From NCBI GenBank assembly GCA_946482045.1, contig CAMLPZ010000109.1, forward strand, positions 1-12,309: a stretch of DNA of 12,309 bases, written 5' to 3'. The notes under the pieces were generated by a model. It was not told the origin of the DNA, made no database searches, and saw nothing but the letters and a program-made list of their open reading frames with translations. Made by a program: the position numbers and the translations under genes. The stretch comes from an uncultured Asticcacaulis sp. (GTDB lineage Bacteria > Pseudomonadota > Alphaproteobacteria > Caulobacterales > Caulobacteraceae). Shown here in pieces: positions 6,278 through 12,309 of the stretch. The stretch's first letter is position 1, and every line of letters starts with the position of its first letter.

Positions 6278-6436
6278 TCAGAAGTAGTAGCCGATGGCCC
6301 AGAAGATCGCGAGCCAGACCACGGCCGATACGCCAAAGGCCAGGCAGAGGCCGATCAATCGCCACGGCAGCTGGCGCCGCTTAGGCGTCTTTACGCTATC
6401 GTGGACACGCAACTCTTTTACCGAACCCAGACTCAC
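6278..6436 (-). CDS. Small single-pass membrane protein, 52 residues
   Basis: The product has a basic cytoplasmic N-terminal half (KTPKRRQLPWR, 17-27) followed by one hydrophobic helix to the C-terminus (about residues 28-50, LIGLCLAFGVSAVVWLAIFW), ending AIGYYF. This is the layout of small tail-anchored or inner-membrane proteins; I know no function. I start it at GTG 6436 because GGAGG lies 5 bases upstream. Upstream ATG codons at 6469 and 6508 would add a less plausible N-terminus. It follows the OsmC gene on the same strand by about 110 bases and may share its transcript. Confidence 0.65.
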   Translation of the reverse strand: MSLGSVKELRVHDSVKTPKRRQLPWRLIGLCLAFGVSAVVWLAIFWAIGYYF

Positions 6437-6546
6437 ACGTGCCTCCCCAGGCTTTATTGAGGAAAGCATTCCCCCAATTGGGGAAAAATTCAAGCGGTAT
6501 CCGGACACATATCGGTGATCGCGCGAAATACGTGCGATGGGATGGG

Positions 6547-6948
6547 TCAGGCGCGAATCTCAACAGGAATGCCCTGGCGCAGCGAATTGGCGACGGTGCA
6601 GATTGCCTTTGCCTTTGCGATGACAATGGCGGGGTCGGAGCCGTCGGCCGTGTCACACCGCACGGTCATGGCCACCCCCGTGACGAGAAGCGGGCTGCCA
6701 TCCAGCGCCACCTCGACCGACACCGAAATCCCGCCCAGCCGCACACCCAGCTCATGGGCGGCGTAACGCAGGTCGTTGCAGAAACAGCCGCCGACCGACA
6801 GACCCAGCAGTTGCGCGCCATTGAAGCCGAGCCCCTGCCCGCCCGCGCGGCCGTCGGGTCGGTCGACCACCACCGTATGGCCGCCGGCCCAGCCGAGCGC
6901 GGCTTCGGTGTCGTCGATCGATCTCAGTTCCACGGTCGCGGTCGGCAT
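6547..6948 (-). CDS. OsmC-family protein (thiol peroxidase-like)
   Basis: OsmC/Ohr-family proteins reduce organic hydroperoxides with two cysteines and act in the cytoplasm. The 133-residue product has the family layout: an N-terminal beta region with GGHTVVVDRPDGRAGG, the central helix GFNGAQLLGLSVGGCFCNDL with C55 (and an extra C57), and the second conserved cysteine C117 in AICTVANSL. Length is typical. It lacks features that would make it Ohr specifically, so the substrate is uncertain. GAGGA lies about 7 bases before the ATG. Own promoter elements are visible upstream; the response-regulator gene ends 118 bases upstream on the same strand. Confidence 0.85.
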   Translation of the reverse strand: MPTATVELRSIDDTEAALGWAGGHTVVVDRPDGRAGGQGLGFNGAQLLGLSVGGCFCNDLRYAAHELGVRLGGISVSVEVALDGSPLLVTGVAMTVRCDTADGSDPAIVIAKAKAICTVANSLRQGIPVEIRA

Positions 6949-6978
6949 GACGTGTCCTCGGCTTTTTAGGGCCGGATC

Positions 6979-7008
6979 AGTCTATGCCCCGGCGCGGCCA
7001 GGCGTCAA
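6979..7008 (-). promoter_or_regulatory. Candidate promoter of the OsmC gene
   Basis: Minus-strand TTGACG (7008-7003), an 18-base spacer and TAGACT (6984-6979) give a reasonable housekeeping promoter about 30 bases before the OsmC ATG. TTGACG is also the preferred -35 of the Caulobacter major sigma factor. It fits separate transcription from the upstream regulator operon. Confidence 0.45.
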
Positions 7009-7066
7009 ATACCGGCGATGAAAACCGCGCGCCCGGCCAGAGCTCGAAGGCACGGCCCCCAAGTCG

Positions 7067-7765
7067 TCAGCCCTCCAACACGCCCGGCTTCAAAACATAG
7101 CCTATGCCGTAGACGGTCTGAATGAGTTCGCTGCCGGGCTCCAGATAATCCAGCTTCATCCTCAGGCGCGACACGAGCGTCTTGAGCGCGTGCTCGGTGG
7201 AAAAGCCGTGAAGCGTCTGCATCTGTTCGAGAATATGGGCGTGGCGCAGCGGACGGTCCGGCGTTTTCAGGAATACGCACAAGAGGGCGAATTCCGCATT
7301 GGTCAGGATCAGCGACCGCTCCGCCGGGCTCGTCAGGGTCCGCGACGTCTTGTCCAGCTTCCAGCCGGAGAAACTGACCATGTCGGATTTCGGCGCCGGG
7401 GCAAGACGCCTGATGACGCCCCGGATGCGCAAGGCAAGTTCGTCGGCATCAAACGGCTTGGTCACATAGTCCGCCGCGCCGCCAGCCAGACCGGCATTCT
7501 TATAGCGCTGATGGTTCATGGCCGTCAGCATGATCACCGGCGGCCCGCCGTCCTGCGCCAGCCGCTGGCTGATCGAAAATCCGGACTCACCCGGCATGTT
7601 GGCGTCCAGGAGGATGAGATCGGGCGTCATGGCGCTCAACACCCTGGCCATCGCCTCGCCATCTTCCGCCAGGACGACGTCGAAACCGCGCGCGGTCAGC
7701 ACGGCGTGGACGAGAACGCGGATGTCTTCATTATCGTCGACAACCAGTATCCGCGGCAGCGTCAT
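7067..7765 (-). CDS. OmpR-family response regulator (receiver plus winged helix)
   Basis: Two-component transcription factor of 232 residues. Receiver domain (about 4-120): acidic pair D10-D11, phospho-acceptor D54 in LILLDANMP, T81 in MLTAM and K103 in YVTKPFD, so all phosphorylation residues are present. Winged-helix DNA-binding domain (about 128-229): LTNAEFALL, recognition helix region TEHALKTLVSRLRMKLD and the C-terminal hairpin TVYGIGYVLKP. Its ATG overlaps the TGA of the 99-residue gene (ATGA), showing translational coupling with the chemoreceptor operon. No histidine kinase gene is adjacent, so its phosphodonor is unknown. OmpR-type proteins bind direct repeats of about 10-11-base period; one such repeat lies upstream of this operon at 9616-9635. 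Confidence 0.95.
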   Translation of the reverse strand: MTLPRILVVDDNEDIRVLVHAVLTARGFDVVLAEDGEAMARVLSAMTPDLILLDANMPGESGFSISQRLAQDGGPPVIMLTAMNHQRYKNAGLAGGAADYVTKPFDADELALRIRGVIRRLAPAPKSDMVSFSGWKLDKTSRTLTSPAERSLILTNAEFALLCVFLKTPDRPLRHAHILEQMQTLHGFSTEHALKTLVSRLRMKLDYLEPGSELIQTVYGIGYVLKPGVLEG

Positions 7766-8061
7766 GCCCGCATCTTCCCTGCGTTCCGTTGCGCGGCAAC
7801 GTCCGACGCGTTAGATTCGGCCAGCGCCAAGGCCTCGATCAGCGCCTCTATCGCCGCGCCGCGCGATATGCGGTCAGCCACCCTCGCCCCGAACACGGTA
7901 CTGAACACGGCCTGCAACTCCGCGGCCGCCCGTGGCGTCGCAAACCTCCGGTCCAGTGACGACAGCGTCTGGACGAACAGCCGGGAGGCACGGTCCGGCG
8001 TGATGTCACCGCTCTCGCACAAGCCCAGCAATGCGTGAGGATAGTTCAGGGCGACCGTCAT
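7762..8061 (-). CDS. Unknown 99-residue helical protein in the chemoreceptor operon
   Basis: The product begins MTVALNYPHALLGLCESGDI and is alanine- and leucine-rich, apparently all-helical, with no signal peptide, membrane segment or recognised motif. It lies between a chemoreceptor and a response regulator and overlaps the latter by four bases. The ATG at 8061 follows AAGG by 8 bases and begins 10 bases after the chemoreceptor stop; a longer reading would overlap the receptor gene. It might be an adaptor or allosteric partner for either neighbour, but the sequence does not show it. Confidence 0.8.
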   Translation of the reverse strand: MTVALNYPHALLGLCESGDITPDRASRLFVQTLSSLDRRFATPRAAAELQAVFSTVFGARVADRISRGAAIEALIEALALAESNASDVAAQRNAGKMRA

Positions 8062-8071
8062 ACCGCACGCC

Positions 8072-9550
8072 TTACGCGACCAACTGTTCCACATTGACCT
8101 TCACCTGCTCCGACGCGGACGCCACGGAGGTGAAGGTCGTACTGATGAAGCCGAGGCTTTCCTCAATCTGGCTGACGGCGCCCACGGCGGACTGCATGTT
8201 GTTGGAAATCTCGCCCGTCACGGCGTATTGCTGCTCGATCGCCGATGCGACGCCGGCGACGTTTTCCACCACGCCGGTCATCGATCCGGTGACCTGCCCC
8301 AGGGCGGCGACGACGTCCTGGCTCATCGCCTGCATCCGTGTGATTTCGTCGTTGATGGTGCGGGTCGACGCCGCTGCCCGGTTGGCCAGCGTCTTGACTT
8401 CGGTGGCGACCACGGCAAAGCCGCGCCCGGCTTCACCGGCGCGCGCCGACTCGATCGCGGCGTTCAGCGCCAGCAGGTTGATCTGCGAGGCAATACCCTG
8501 GATGAGCGCCACGATCTCGGTCAGCGAGCCCGCGGTTTCGTTGAGGGTCTTTGCCGAGGCATCGGCGATTTCCGTGTGGCGGAAGACTTCTTCGGCGCCA
8601 CTCTTCGCGTGCGACATGCTGGCGGCGATTTCCCGGACGCTCTGGGTCAGCTCTTCAGACGCCGCGGCGACCGAATTGATGATGGCGGCGGTTTCGCTCG
8701 ACGCAGCCGCAGCGCCGCCCGTCATGTGGGTCGCTTCGACGATGCGGGTGACGACCCCGCCCAGTTCCTGGTTGATCTCATGGCTTATCGTGTCGTTGCG
8801 CATACGCCGGCGGACGGTTTCCGTCACGTCGATGGCGAATTTCACGATCTTGATGACCGCACCGTTTTCATCGAACACCGGATTGTAGGACGCCTGGATA
8901 TAAACCGGCTGGCCCGTGCGGCTGACACGCTGGAATTCACCGGCCTGGAACTTGCCCTGCGACAGTTCGCGCCAGAACACTTGATAGGCTTCCGAACGGA
9001 CATAGGCCGTGTCGCAGAATATCCGGTGATGCTTGCCGACGATGTCGCCCAGGGCATAATCGAGGGTCTTGAGGAAGTTGTCGTTCGCCGTCAGGATGGT
9101 GCCATCGGGATCGAATTCGATGATCGCCTGGACGCGGTTGAGCGCTTCGACCGTGCGGGCGTCATCCAGCGCCCTGGTCTTTACCTCCGTAATCGGCGTG
9201 CCGACCAGGAAGATCGCCGTCACCTTGCCTGACTTGTCACGCACCGGCGCGTAAGCGCCGGCAACCCAAACGGTTTGAGCTCCTTTCGTCCGCAGTGGAA
9301 ACACATCCGACCTGGCTGCACGGCAGACCTCCTGCAAGAAGGCCTGGCTGCCCGCGCCTGCCTGAGGCTCGGGACATAGCATGGCGTGGCGTTGGCCGCG
9401 CAGCGCTTCGGAGGAATAGCCCAACAGGTTGAGCAGACAATCATTGGCAGCGACGATTTCGCCCGACGGCGTCAGTTCCAGACTGACCTGATATCCACGG
9501 ACCACCTCGAGGAGCGCCTTGTCCGGCGCGGAACGAAAAGAGAATTGCAT
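8072..9550 (-). CDS. Soluble methyl-accepting chemotaxis protein with two PAS domains
   Basis: Cytoplasmic chemoreceptor, 492 residues. PAS1 is about 18-125 ([20 protein letters not shown]) and PAS2 about 140-245 ([41 protein letters not shown]); such PAS modules often bind haem, flavin or small ligands. The signalling coiled coil follows (about 255-492), with the hairpin tip [20 protein letters not shown] and [15 protein letters not shown]. Residues equivalent to Tsr N376, N381, E385 and R388 are kept (N358, N363, E367, R370), so CheA/CheW binding is plausible. There is no transmembrane segment, HAMP domain or C-terminal CheR pentapeptide. The ATG at 9550 follows GGGTGG by about 4 bases; a TTG at 9580 lacks a site. 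It is the first gene of the operon with the 99-residue protein and the regulator. Confidence 0.95.
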   Translation of the reverse strand: MQFSFRSAPDKALLEVVRGYQVSLELTPSGEIVAANDCLLNLLGYSSEALRGQRHAMLCPEPQAGAGSQAFLQEVCRAARSDVFPLRTKGAQTVWVAGAYAPVRDKSGKVTAIFLVGTPITEVKTRALDDARTVEALNRVQAIIEFDPDGTILTANDNFLKTLDYALGDIVGKHHRIFCDTAYVRSEAYQVFWRELSQGKFQAGEFQRVSRTGQPVYIQASYNPVFDENGAVIKIVKFAIDVTETVRRRMRNDTISHEINQELGGVVTRIVEATHMTGGAAAASSETAAIINSVAAASEELTQSVREIAASMSHAKSGAEEVFRHTEIADASAKTLNETAGSLTEIVALIQGIASQINLLALNAAIESARAGEAGRGFAVVATEVKTLANRAAASTRTINDEITRMQAMSQDVVAALGQVTGSMTGVVENVAGVASAIEQQYAVTGEISNNMQSAVGAVSQIEESLGFISTTFTSVASASEQVKVNVEQLVA

Positions 9551-9615
9551 TTTGCCACCCACACTACGAATGTCCAGCAAAGTGCAGAAGTATCTTTAAC
9601 GGCAGTCTAAGCCAT

Positions 9616-9635
9616 TGTTACGATCCTGTTACGAT
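9616..9635. repeat. Tandem 9-base direct repeat, candidate response-regulator site
   Basis: TGTTACGAT occurs at 9616-9624 and again at 9627-9635, an 11-base period. It lies in the 210-base gap between the chemoreceptor operon (minus) and the DUF3291 gene (plus). Direct repeats of about one helical turn are typical of OmpR/PhoB-type regulator sites, and such a regulator is encoded in the adjacent operon. A minus-strand TATAAT (9639-9634) overlaps the second copy. Confidence 0.5.
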
Positions 9636-9760
9636 TATATCCAGCATGGCCTCTGGCCTGCGTTTCACAATACACATCGTGCCCTTGCATCCGGCGCCGA
9701 GCGCCTACATGTTCAGGCTGGGACGCCGCCGTCGTGGCGGAATGACGCGGGAGGGTTGCT

Positions 9761-10243
9761 ATGGGCTGGCATCTGGCGGAACTGAATATTGCGCGCTTCA
9801 GGAGCCCGATCGACGACCCGGTCAATGCCGATTTCGTCGGCGCGCTCGACCGCGTCAATGCCCTGGCCGACGCGTCGGACGGCTTCGTGTGGCGGCTGAC
9901 CGGCGAAGGCAACGACGCCCTGGCCATCCGGGCCTTCGACGACCCGAACGTCGCCATCAACATGTCGGTGTGGCGCGACCTCGACAGCCTGGCGGCCTTT
10001 ACCTATCGCGATCCGGCTCACTTGGAGATCATGCGCCGCCGCAAAGAGTGGTTCGAGCGCATGGAGCTTTATGTCGTGCTGTGGTGGGTGCCGGCGGGGC
10101 ACACGCCATCGGTCGCGGAAGCCGTCGACCGGCTGGAACGCCTGCGCCAGTCCGGCCCGCATGCGGAAGCCTTCACCTTCCGCACGCCCTTCCCCGCCCC
10201 GGGTTCCGGTGGAATCGAACCGGTGCTGGATACGTGTGCGTAG
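9761..10243 (+). CDS. DUF3291 family protein
   Basis: The 160-residue product matches my recall of the DUF3291 family, which has a dimeric alpha/beta barrel fold like antibiotic-biosynthesis monooxygenases. Characteristic stretches are LAELNIARFRSPIDDP near the N-terminus, NADFVGALDRVN, GFVWRLTGEGND, NMSVWRDLDSL, FTYRDPAHLEIMRRRKEWFE and VVLWWVPAGHTPSVAEA, with a C-terminal FTFRTPFPAP. No enzymatic activity is established that I know of. It is cytoplasmic and of typical length. A GGGAGGG site lies 6 bases before the ATG. It stands alone; the next gene begins 72 bases downstream with its own strong ribosome site. Confidence 0.85.
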   Translation: MGWHLAELNIARFRSPIDDPVNADFVGALDRVNALADASDGFVWRLTGEGNDALAIRAFDDPNVAINMSVWRDLDSLAAFTYRDPAHLEIMRRRKEWFERMELYVVLWWVPAGHTPSVAEAVDRLERLRQSGPHAEAFTFRTPFPAPGSGGIEPVLDTCA

Positions 10244-10315
10244 CGCCTGCGCGTGAGGCACTTTTCCCCTTCCCGCTTCCATGGCAGACTCAGGCCGTAA
10301 ACGGGAGGGGATACC

Positions 10316-11380
10316 ATGACGCTCAAAGCCACCCTGGCAGCCTTACTGCTGCTGCCCCTGCTCCTGCCCACTGCAGCAGCGGCCATCGAGCCCGTCCGGG
10401 ACGATCAGGAGGATTTCCTCTCCCGCGCCGTCTGGGCCGAGGACCGACTGTGGCTGCTGTCGGACGCGGGCCAGTTGTCGAGCCTGGCGGAGACCGACAC
10501 CACACCCCGAAGCGAAACCGCGCCCGAAGCCATCCACGACATGTGCGTCAGCGATGGCCAGTTGCTGGCCCTGACCGCGACCGGAAAAAAACCCGCCGCC
10601 TGGACACTGCGCAGGCACGGAGTCGAGGGTTGGGTAACGCAGGCCACGATCAACGCCAAGGGCGAGTACTTTATCACGCTCATCTGCGGCAGCGGCGCCA
10701 CCGCCGTTCTGACCACAAAGCGCCTGATCACCCTTGGCGCGGGCGCGGTCAGTGAAGTCGCGTTGGACGGCGAACTGGACTGGGGCCTGGCGACGACGCT
10801 CATGACGGCGGACACCGTCTATGCCGGCTTCAACAAGGGCGAATGGGGCGGCGGCATGCGCGCCATCGACCGCAAAACGGGCAGAATCCGTCTAATCGAG
10901 AACAAGGATGGCGATCTGTGCGGCGGCTTGCTCAATACCGAATGCGACCCGGTCAACGGGCTTGCTACTCTGCCATGGAACCCGGACTGCGTCGCCGCCG
11001 CTATCGGCCTGGTCCACATGGACGCGGACGGCCACATCGTCACGGTCTGCGGTCCGACTGGCGGCGACCAGGTTAGAATGCTGTACCGCAAGCAGTTCGG
11101 TGAGCGATATCCGAACATGGACCTGCCGCCCGAGGACGCATACCAGACCATGCCGTTCTTTGGCCTGGCGACGGTGGGCGGCAAGCTTCTGGCCGTAGGC
11201 GGCGACGGACTCTACACGATCGGAGAAACGGGCGCGGCCGACTTCGAGCCCATGCCTAATTTTAAAGAAATCGGGCCGTTCAACGTCAGCTTCGCCAAAC
11301 CGGGCGTGATTCTAGTCCTGACCTCTGTCAATCAGCGCCATTCAGTCAGCGGCGCCACGCCAATTCTGGTGGTACGCTGA
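10316..11380 (+). CDS. Secreted propeller-like protein of unknown function
   Basis: The 354-residue product starts with a signal peptide (leucine/alanine-rich residues 4-23, cleavage near AAAA-I). The mature protein has recurring short beta segments that look like propeller blades, for example RAVWAEDRLWLLSDAGQLSS, VSDGQLLALTATG, TADTVYAGFNKGEWGGGMRA and VGGKLLAVGGDGLYTIGE. Six cysteines (77, 124, 202, 210, 225, 245) could form disulfides in the periplasm. No catalytic motif or lipobox is visible and I cannot name the family. The ATG at 10316 follows GGGAGGGG by about 6 bases. Co-transcription with the DUF3291 gene 72 bases upstream is possible. The last 100 residues repeat the opening theme of long hydrophobic strands separated by G-G turns. 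Confidence 0.8.
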   Translation: MTLKATLAALLLLPLLLPTAAAAIEPVRDDQEDFLSRAVWAEDRLWLLSDAGQLSSLAETDTTPRSETAPEAIHDMCVSDGQLLALTATGKKPAAWTLRRHGVEGWVTQATINAKGEYFITLICGSGATAVLTTKRLITLGAGAVSEVALDGELDWGLATTLMTADTVYAGFNKGEWGGGMRAIDRKTGRIRLIENKDGDLCGGLLNTECDPVNGLATLPWNPDCVAAAIGLVHMDADGHIVTVCGPTGGDQVRMLYRKQFGERYPNMDLPPEDAYQTMPFFGLATVGGKLLAVGGDGLYTIGETGAADFEPMPNFKEIGPFNVSFAKPGVILVLTSVNQRHSVSGATPILVVR

Positions 11381-11649
11381 CGATGCGACACCCGCCAACA
11401 GCAAATATTTCATGAAATAAAAAGGAATTCGTCCAAATATTTTTTGTCAATATAGATTACTGGTTGCGCCGTTTTATTATTTATCTTGCTATTTTGATCC
11501 CGTTATGAGAGAATTGTTTTATTCGAAACAGACCTCTGACTTTGTCTGCGCCTACCCGGCCCCTTCCAAGCATTGCTACTTTCGGACCCCCGACGCGCAA
11601 TCTCGCGCGGCGATACTGCACGAATGTGCTATTCTTCAAGGAGGCCACC
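11381..11649 (+). promoter_or_regulatory. AT-rich upstream region and probable leader of the cold-shock gene
   Basis: The 269 bases before the cold-shock gene hold no gene I can support. Bases 11400-11520 are strongly A/T-rich compared with the surroundings and include a perfect 14-base palindrome TATTTCATGAAATA (11406-11419), TTGTCA (11445-11450) and GCTATTTTGATC (about 11488-11499). Promoter elements probably lie here, leaving a transcribed leader of roughly 130-150 bases. Cold-shock genes commonly have long structured leaders that control translation by temperature; that role here is inference from the family. Confidence 0.4.
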
Positions 11650-11853
11650 ATGGCCAACGGTACTGTCAAATGGTTCAACGCCACCAAGGGCTTCGGTTTC
11701 ATCCAGCCCGACCAAGGCGGCAATGACGTCTTCGTCCACATCAGCGCCCTGGAACGCGCAGGCATGCGCACGCTGATGGAAGGCCAGAAGCTTTCCTACG
11801 ACGTCGTGCTGGAGCGCGGCAAGAGCTCGGCGGCCAATCTCGCCACCGCCTGA
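11650..11853 (+). CDS. Cold-shock domain protein, CspA family
   Basis: Single-stranded nucleic-acid-binding protein of 67 residues, an OB-fold RNA chaperone. The aromatic binding face is present: W8 and F9 in [16 protein letters not shown] (RNP1, 13-20) and VFVHISALE (RNP2, 27-32). The C-terminal strand is [14 protein letters not shown]. Length equals the classical family. The ATG at 11650 follows AAGGAGG by 5 bases, the strongest ribosome site in the window; longer readings from 11542 would cross this site. A strong terminator begins 24 bases after the stop, so it is mainly monocistronic. The family is often named cspA, but which paralogue this is cannot be told. Confidence 0.95.
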   Translation: MANGTVKWFNATKGFGFIQPDQGGNDVFVHISALERAGMRTLMEGQKLSYDVVLERGKSSAANLATA

Positions 11854-11877
11854 TCGCGTTCGATCACCTGAATGCAG

Positions 11878-11908
11878 ACGCCCGGCGCCTCTGGTGCCGG
11901 GCGTTTTT
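11878..11908 (+). terminator. Rho-independent terminator of the cold-shock gene
   Basis: ACGCCCGGCGCC (11878-11889) pairs with GGTGCCGGGCGT (11893-11904), a 12-bp stem with one G-U pair and a three-base loop, followed by a run of T (11904-11908). It is the strongest hairpin terminator in the window and points rightward. Confidence 0.9.
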
Positions 11909-11940
11909 AATGCCCACACGGATTTACCCAAAGGATTTAC

Positions 11941-12193
11941 CATCTTACAGCAATCTTCCCCCACGCCCCACACCTGGGACGATATCTGGCCCACGGTCGG
12001 CGAACCCGGCCTCACCTATGAAAACGTCCCTGTCCGCTTCCATATCGCGCCGCGCGGCCACGGCTGGGAAGTTCTTCGCAACGCCGCCTTCTGGGGCATT
12101 TTCCAGTCGCGCGTCGAAGCCAATGATACGGTCCGCCGCGCCATGAGCGACATTTTCGCGACCGGCGGCGCCGCCCAGATGCGTTTCGCCTGA
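11941..12193 (+). CDS. Small protein of unknown function; start codon unclear
   Basis: The frame ending at 12193 looks genuinely coding: HTWDDIWPTVGEPGLTYENV, then RFHIAPRGHGWEVLRNAAFW and a C-terminal helix, somewhat like small DUF2188-type proteins, though I am not confident. The frame contains no ATG or TTG from the preceding terminator to ATG 12145, which is past most of it. The only GTG (11894) lies inside the terminator hairpin. AAAGGA (11930-11935) is well placed for an ATC at 11941 (6 bases), so I list from there. Alternatively the ATG at 11910, in another frame, was the original start and a small indel separates it, making this a pseudogene or a sequencing error. Confidence 0.5.
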
Positions 12194-12266
12194 AAGCCAT
12201 CATTGCATTTTGACGGGCCGCGATGAGACGCTGGTCCCCACCTCATTTCCTTACTCGAAAGCATAG

Positions 12267-12309
12267 ATGGGCATTCGTTACACCCTGGGCTGCACGCTGT
12301 CCTATTCCG
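12267..12309 (+). CDS. Start of a gene running off the right edge; possibly transglutaminase-like
   Basis: ATG at 12267 opens MGIRYTLGCTLSYS and continues beyond the window. The opening IRYTLGCTLSYS resembles the first strand of bacterial transglutaminase-like proteins, which often begin with an IR-x-G-x-x-L-x-Y pattern, but 14 residues are too few for a firm call. A weak site (GAAAG) lies 5 bases before the ATG. Upstream TTGACG (12210-12215) could be the -35 of its promoter; the matching -10 is poor. Confidence 0.4.
   Translation, partial: MGIRYTLGCTLSYS

Noticed and set aside
8031..9232. Two long plus-strand open frames across the chemoreceptor
   Set aside because: Low-complexity shadows of the receptor gene; no motif or ribosome site.
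9646..10755. Plus-strand open frame of 369 residues spanning DUF3291 and the next gene start
   Set aside because: Arginine- and proline-rich out-of-frame reading that crosses two well-supported genes with strong ribosome sites.
1..12309. CRISPR array, tRNA or rRNA genes, integrase or complete insertion sequence
   Set aside because: I looked for regularly spaced repeats, conserved RNA signatures and intact recombinase motifs and saw none.

Overview
The window looks like a chromosomal segment of an aerobic, GC-rich alphaproteobacterium, most likely Caulobacterales (an Asticcacaulis- or Caulobacter-like organism) or a related sphingomonad. The grounds are a TonB-dependent receptor of the Xanthomonas/Caulobacter type, a secreted family 43 glycoside hydrolase, a soluble PAS-containing chemoreceptor, a very small cold-shock protein and a DUF3291 protein. 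The genus is inference from gene content; no rRNA or tRNA gene is present to fix it.

Layout. (1) Bases 1-1885, minus strand: the N-terminal 628 residues of a TonB-dependent receptor whose C-terminus lies beyond the left edge. (2) 1886-3085: about 1.2 kb with no confident gene. It holds two LacI-family-like operators (2066-2079 and 2451-2464), an inverted repeat (2794-2830) and possible decayed coding sequence. (3) 3086-4753, plus strand, visibly AT-richer: a bacteriohemerythrin with all seven iron ligands and an enlarged loop, a three-helix membrane protein, a scar made of an Rhs-repeat fragment abutting a REP-associated tyrosine transposase (RAYT) fragment, and a small orphan lipoprotein. 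(4) 4858-5856, minus: a secreted GH43 arabinanase/xylosidase-like enzyme. (5) 5857-6248: a divergent region with an oddly placed plus-strand terminator, then a 58-residue conserved-looking small protein. (6) 6278-6948, minus: a small single-helix membrane protein and an OsmC-family protein. (7) 7067-9550, minus: a three-gene operon of soluble PAS-PAS chemoreceptor, 99-residue unknown protein and OmpR-type response regulator, with a tandem 9-bp repeat upstream. (8) 9761-11380, plus: a DUF3291 protein and a secreted propeller-like protein. (9) 11650-12309, plus: a cold-shock protein with a strong terminator, a small gene lacking a normal start codon, and the first codons of a gene running off the right edge.

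How the genes relate. The receptor and the GH43 enzyme look like two halves of one glycan-utilisation locus: the enzyme trims an arabinose- or xylose-containing glycan in the periplasm or outside, and the receptor imports oligosaccharides. Both are on the minus strand and share an ATGATAGC element upstream. The 2.9 kb between them is AT-richer and scarred by Rhs and RAYT remnants, as if foreign DNA had entered the locus. The chemoreceptor operon is the most unusual intact module, because it joins a CheA/CheW-type receptor to a DNA-binding response regulator with no histidine kinase in view. Most other genes are single stress or housekeeping functions. No CRISPR array, integrase, complete insertion sequence or defence system is visible.
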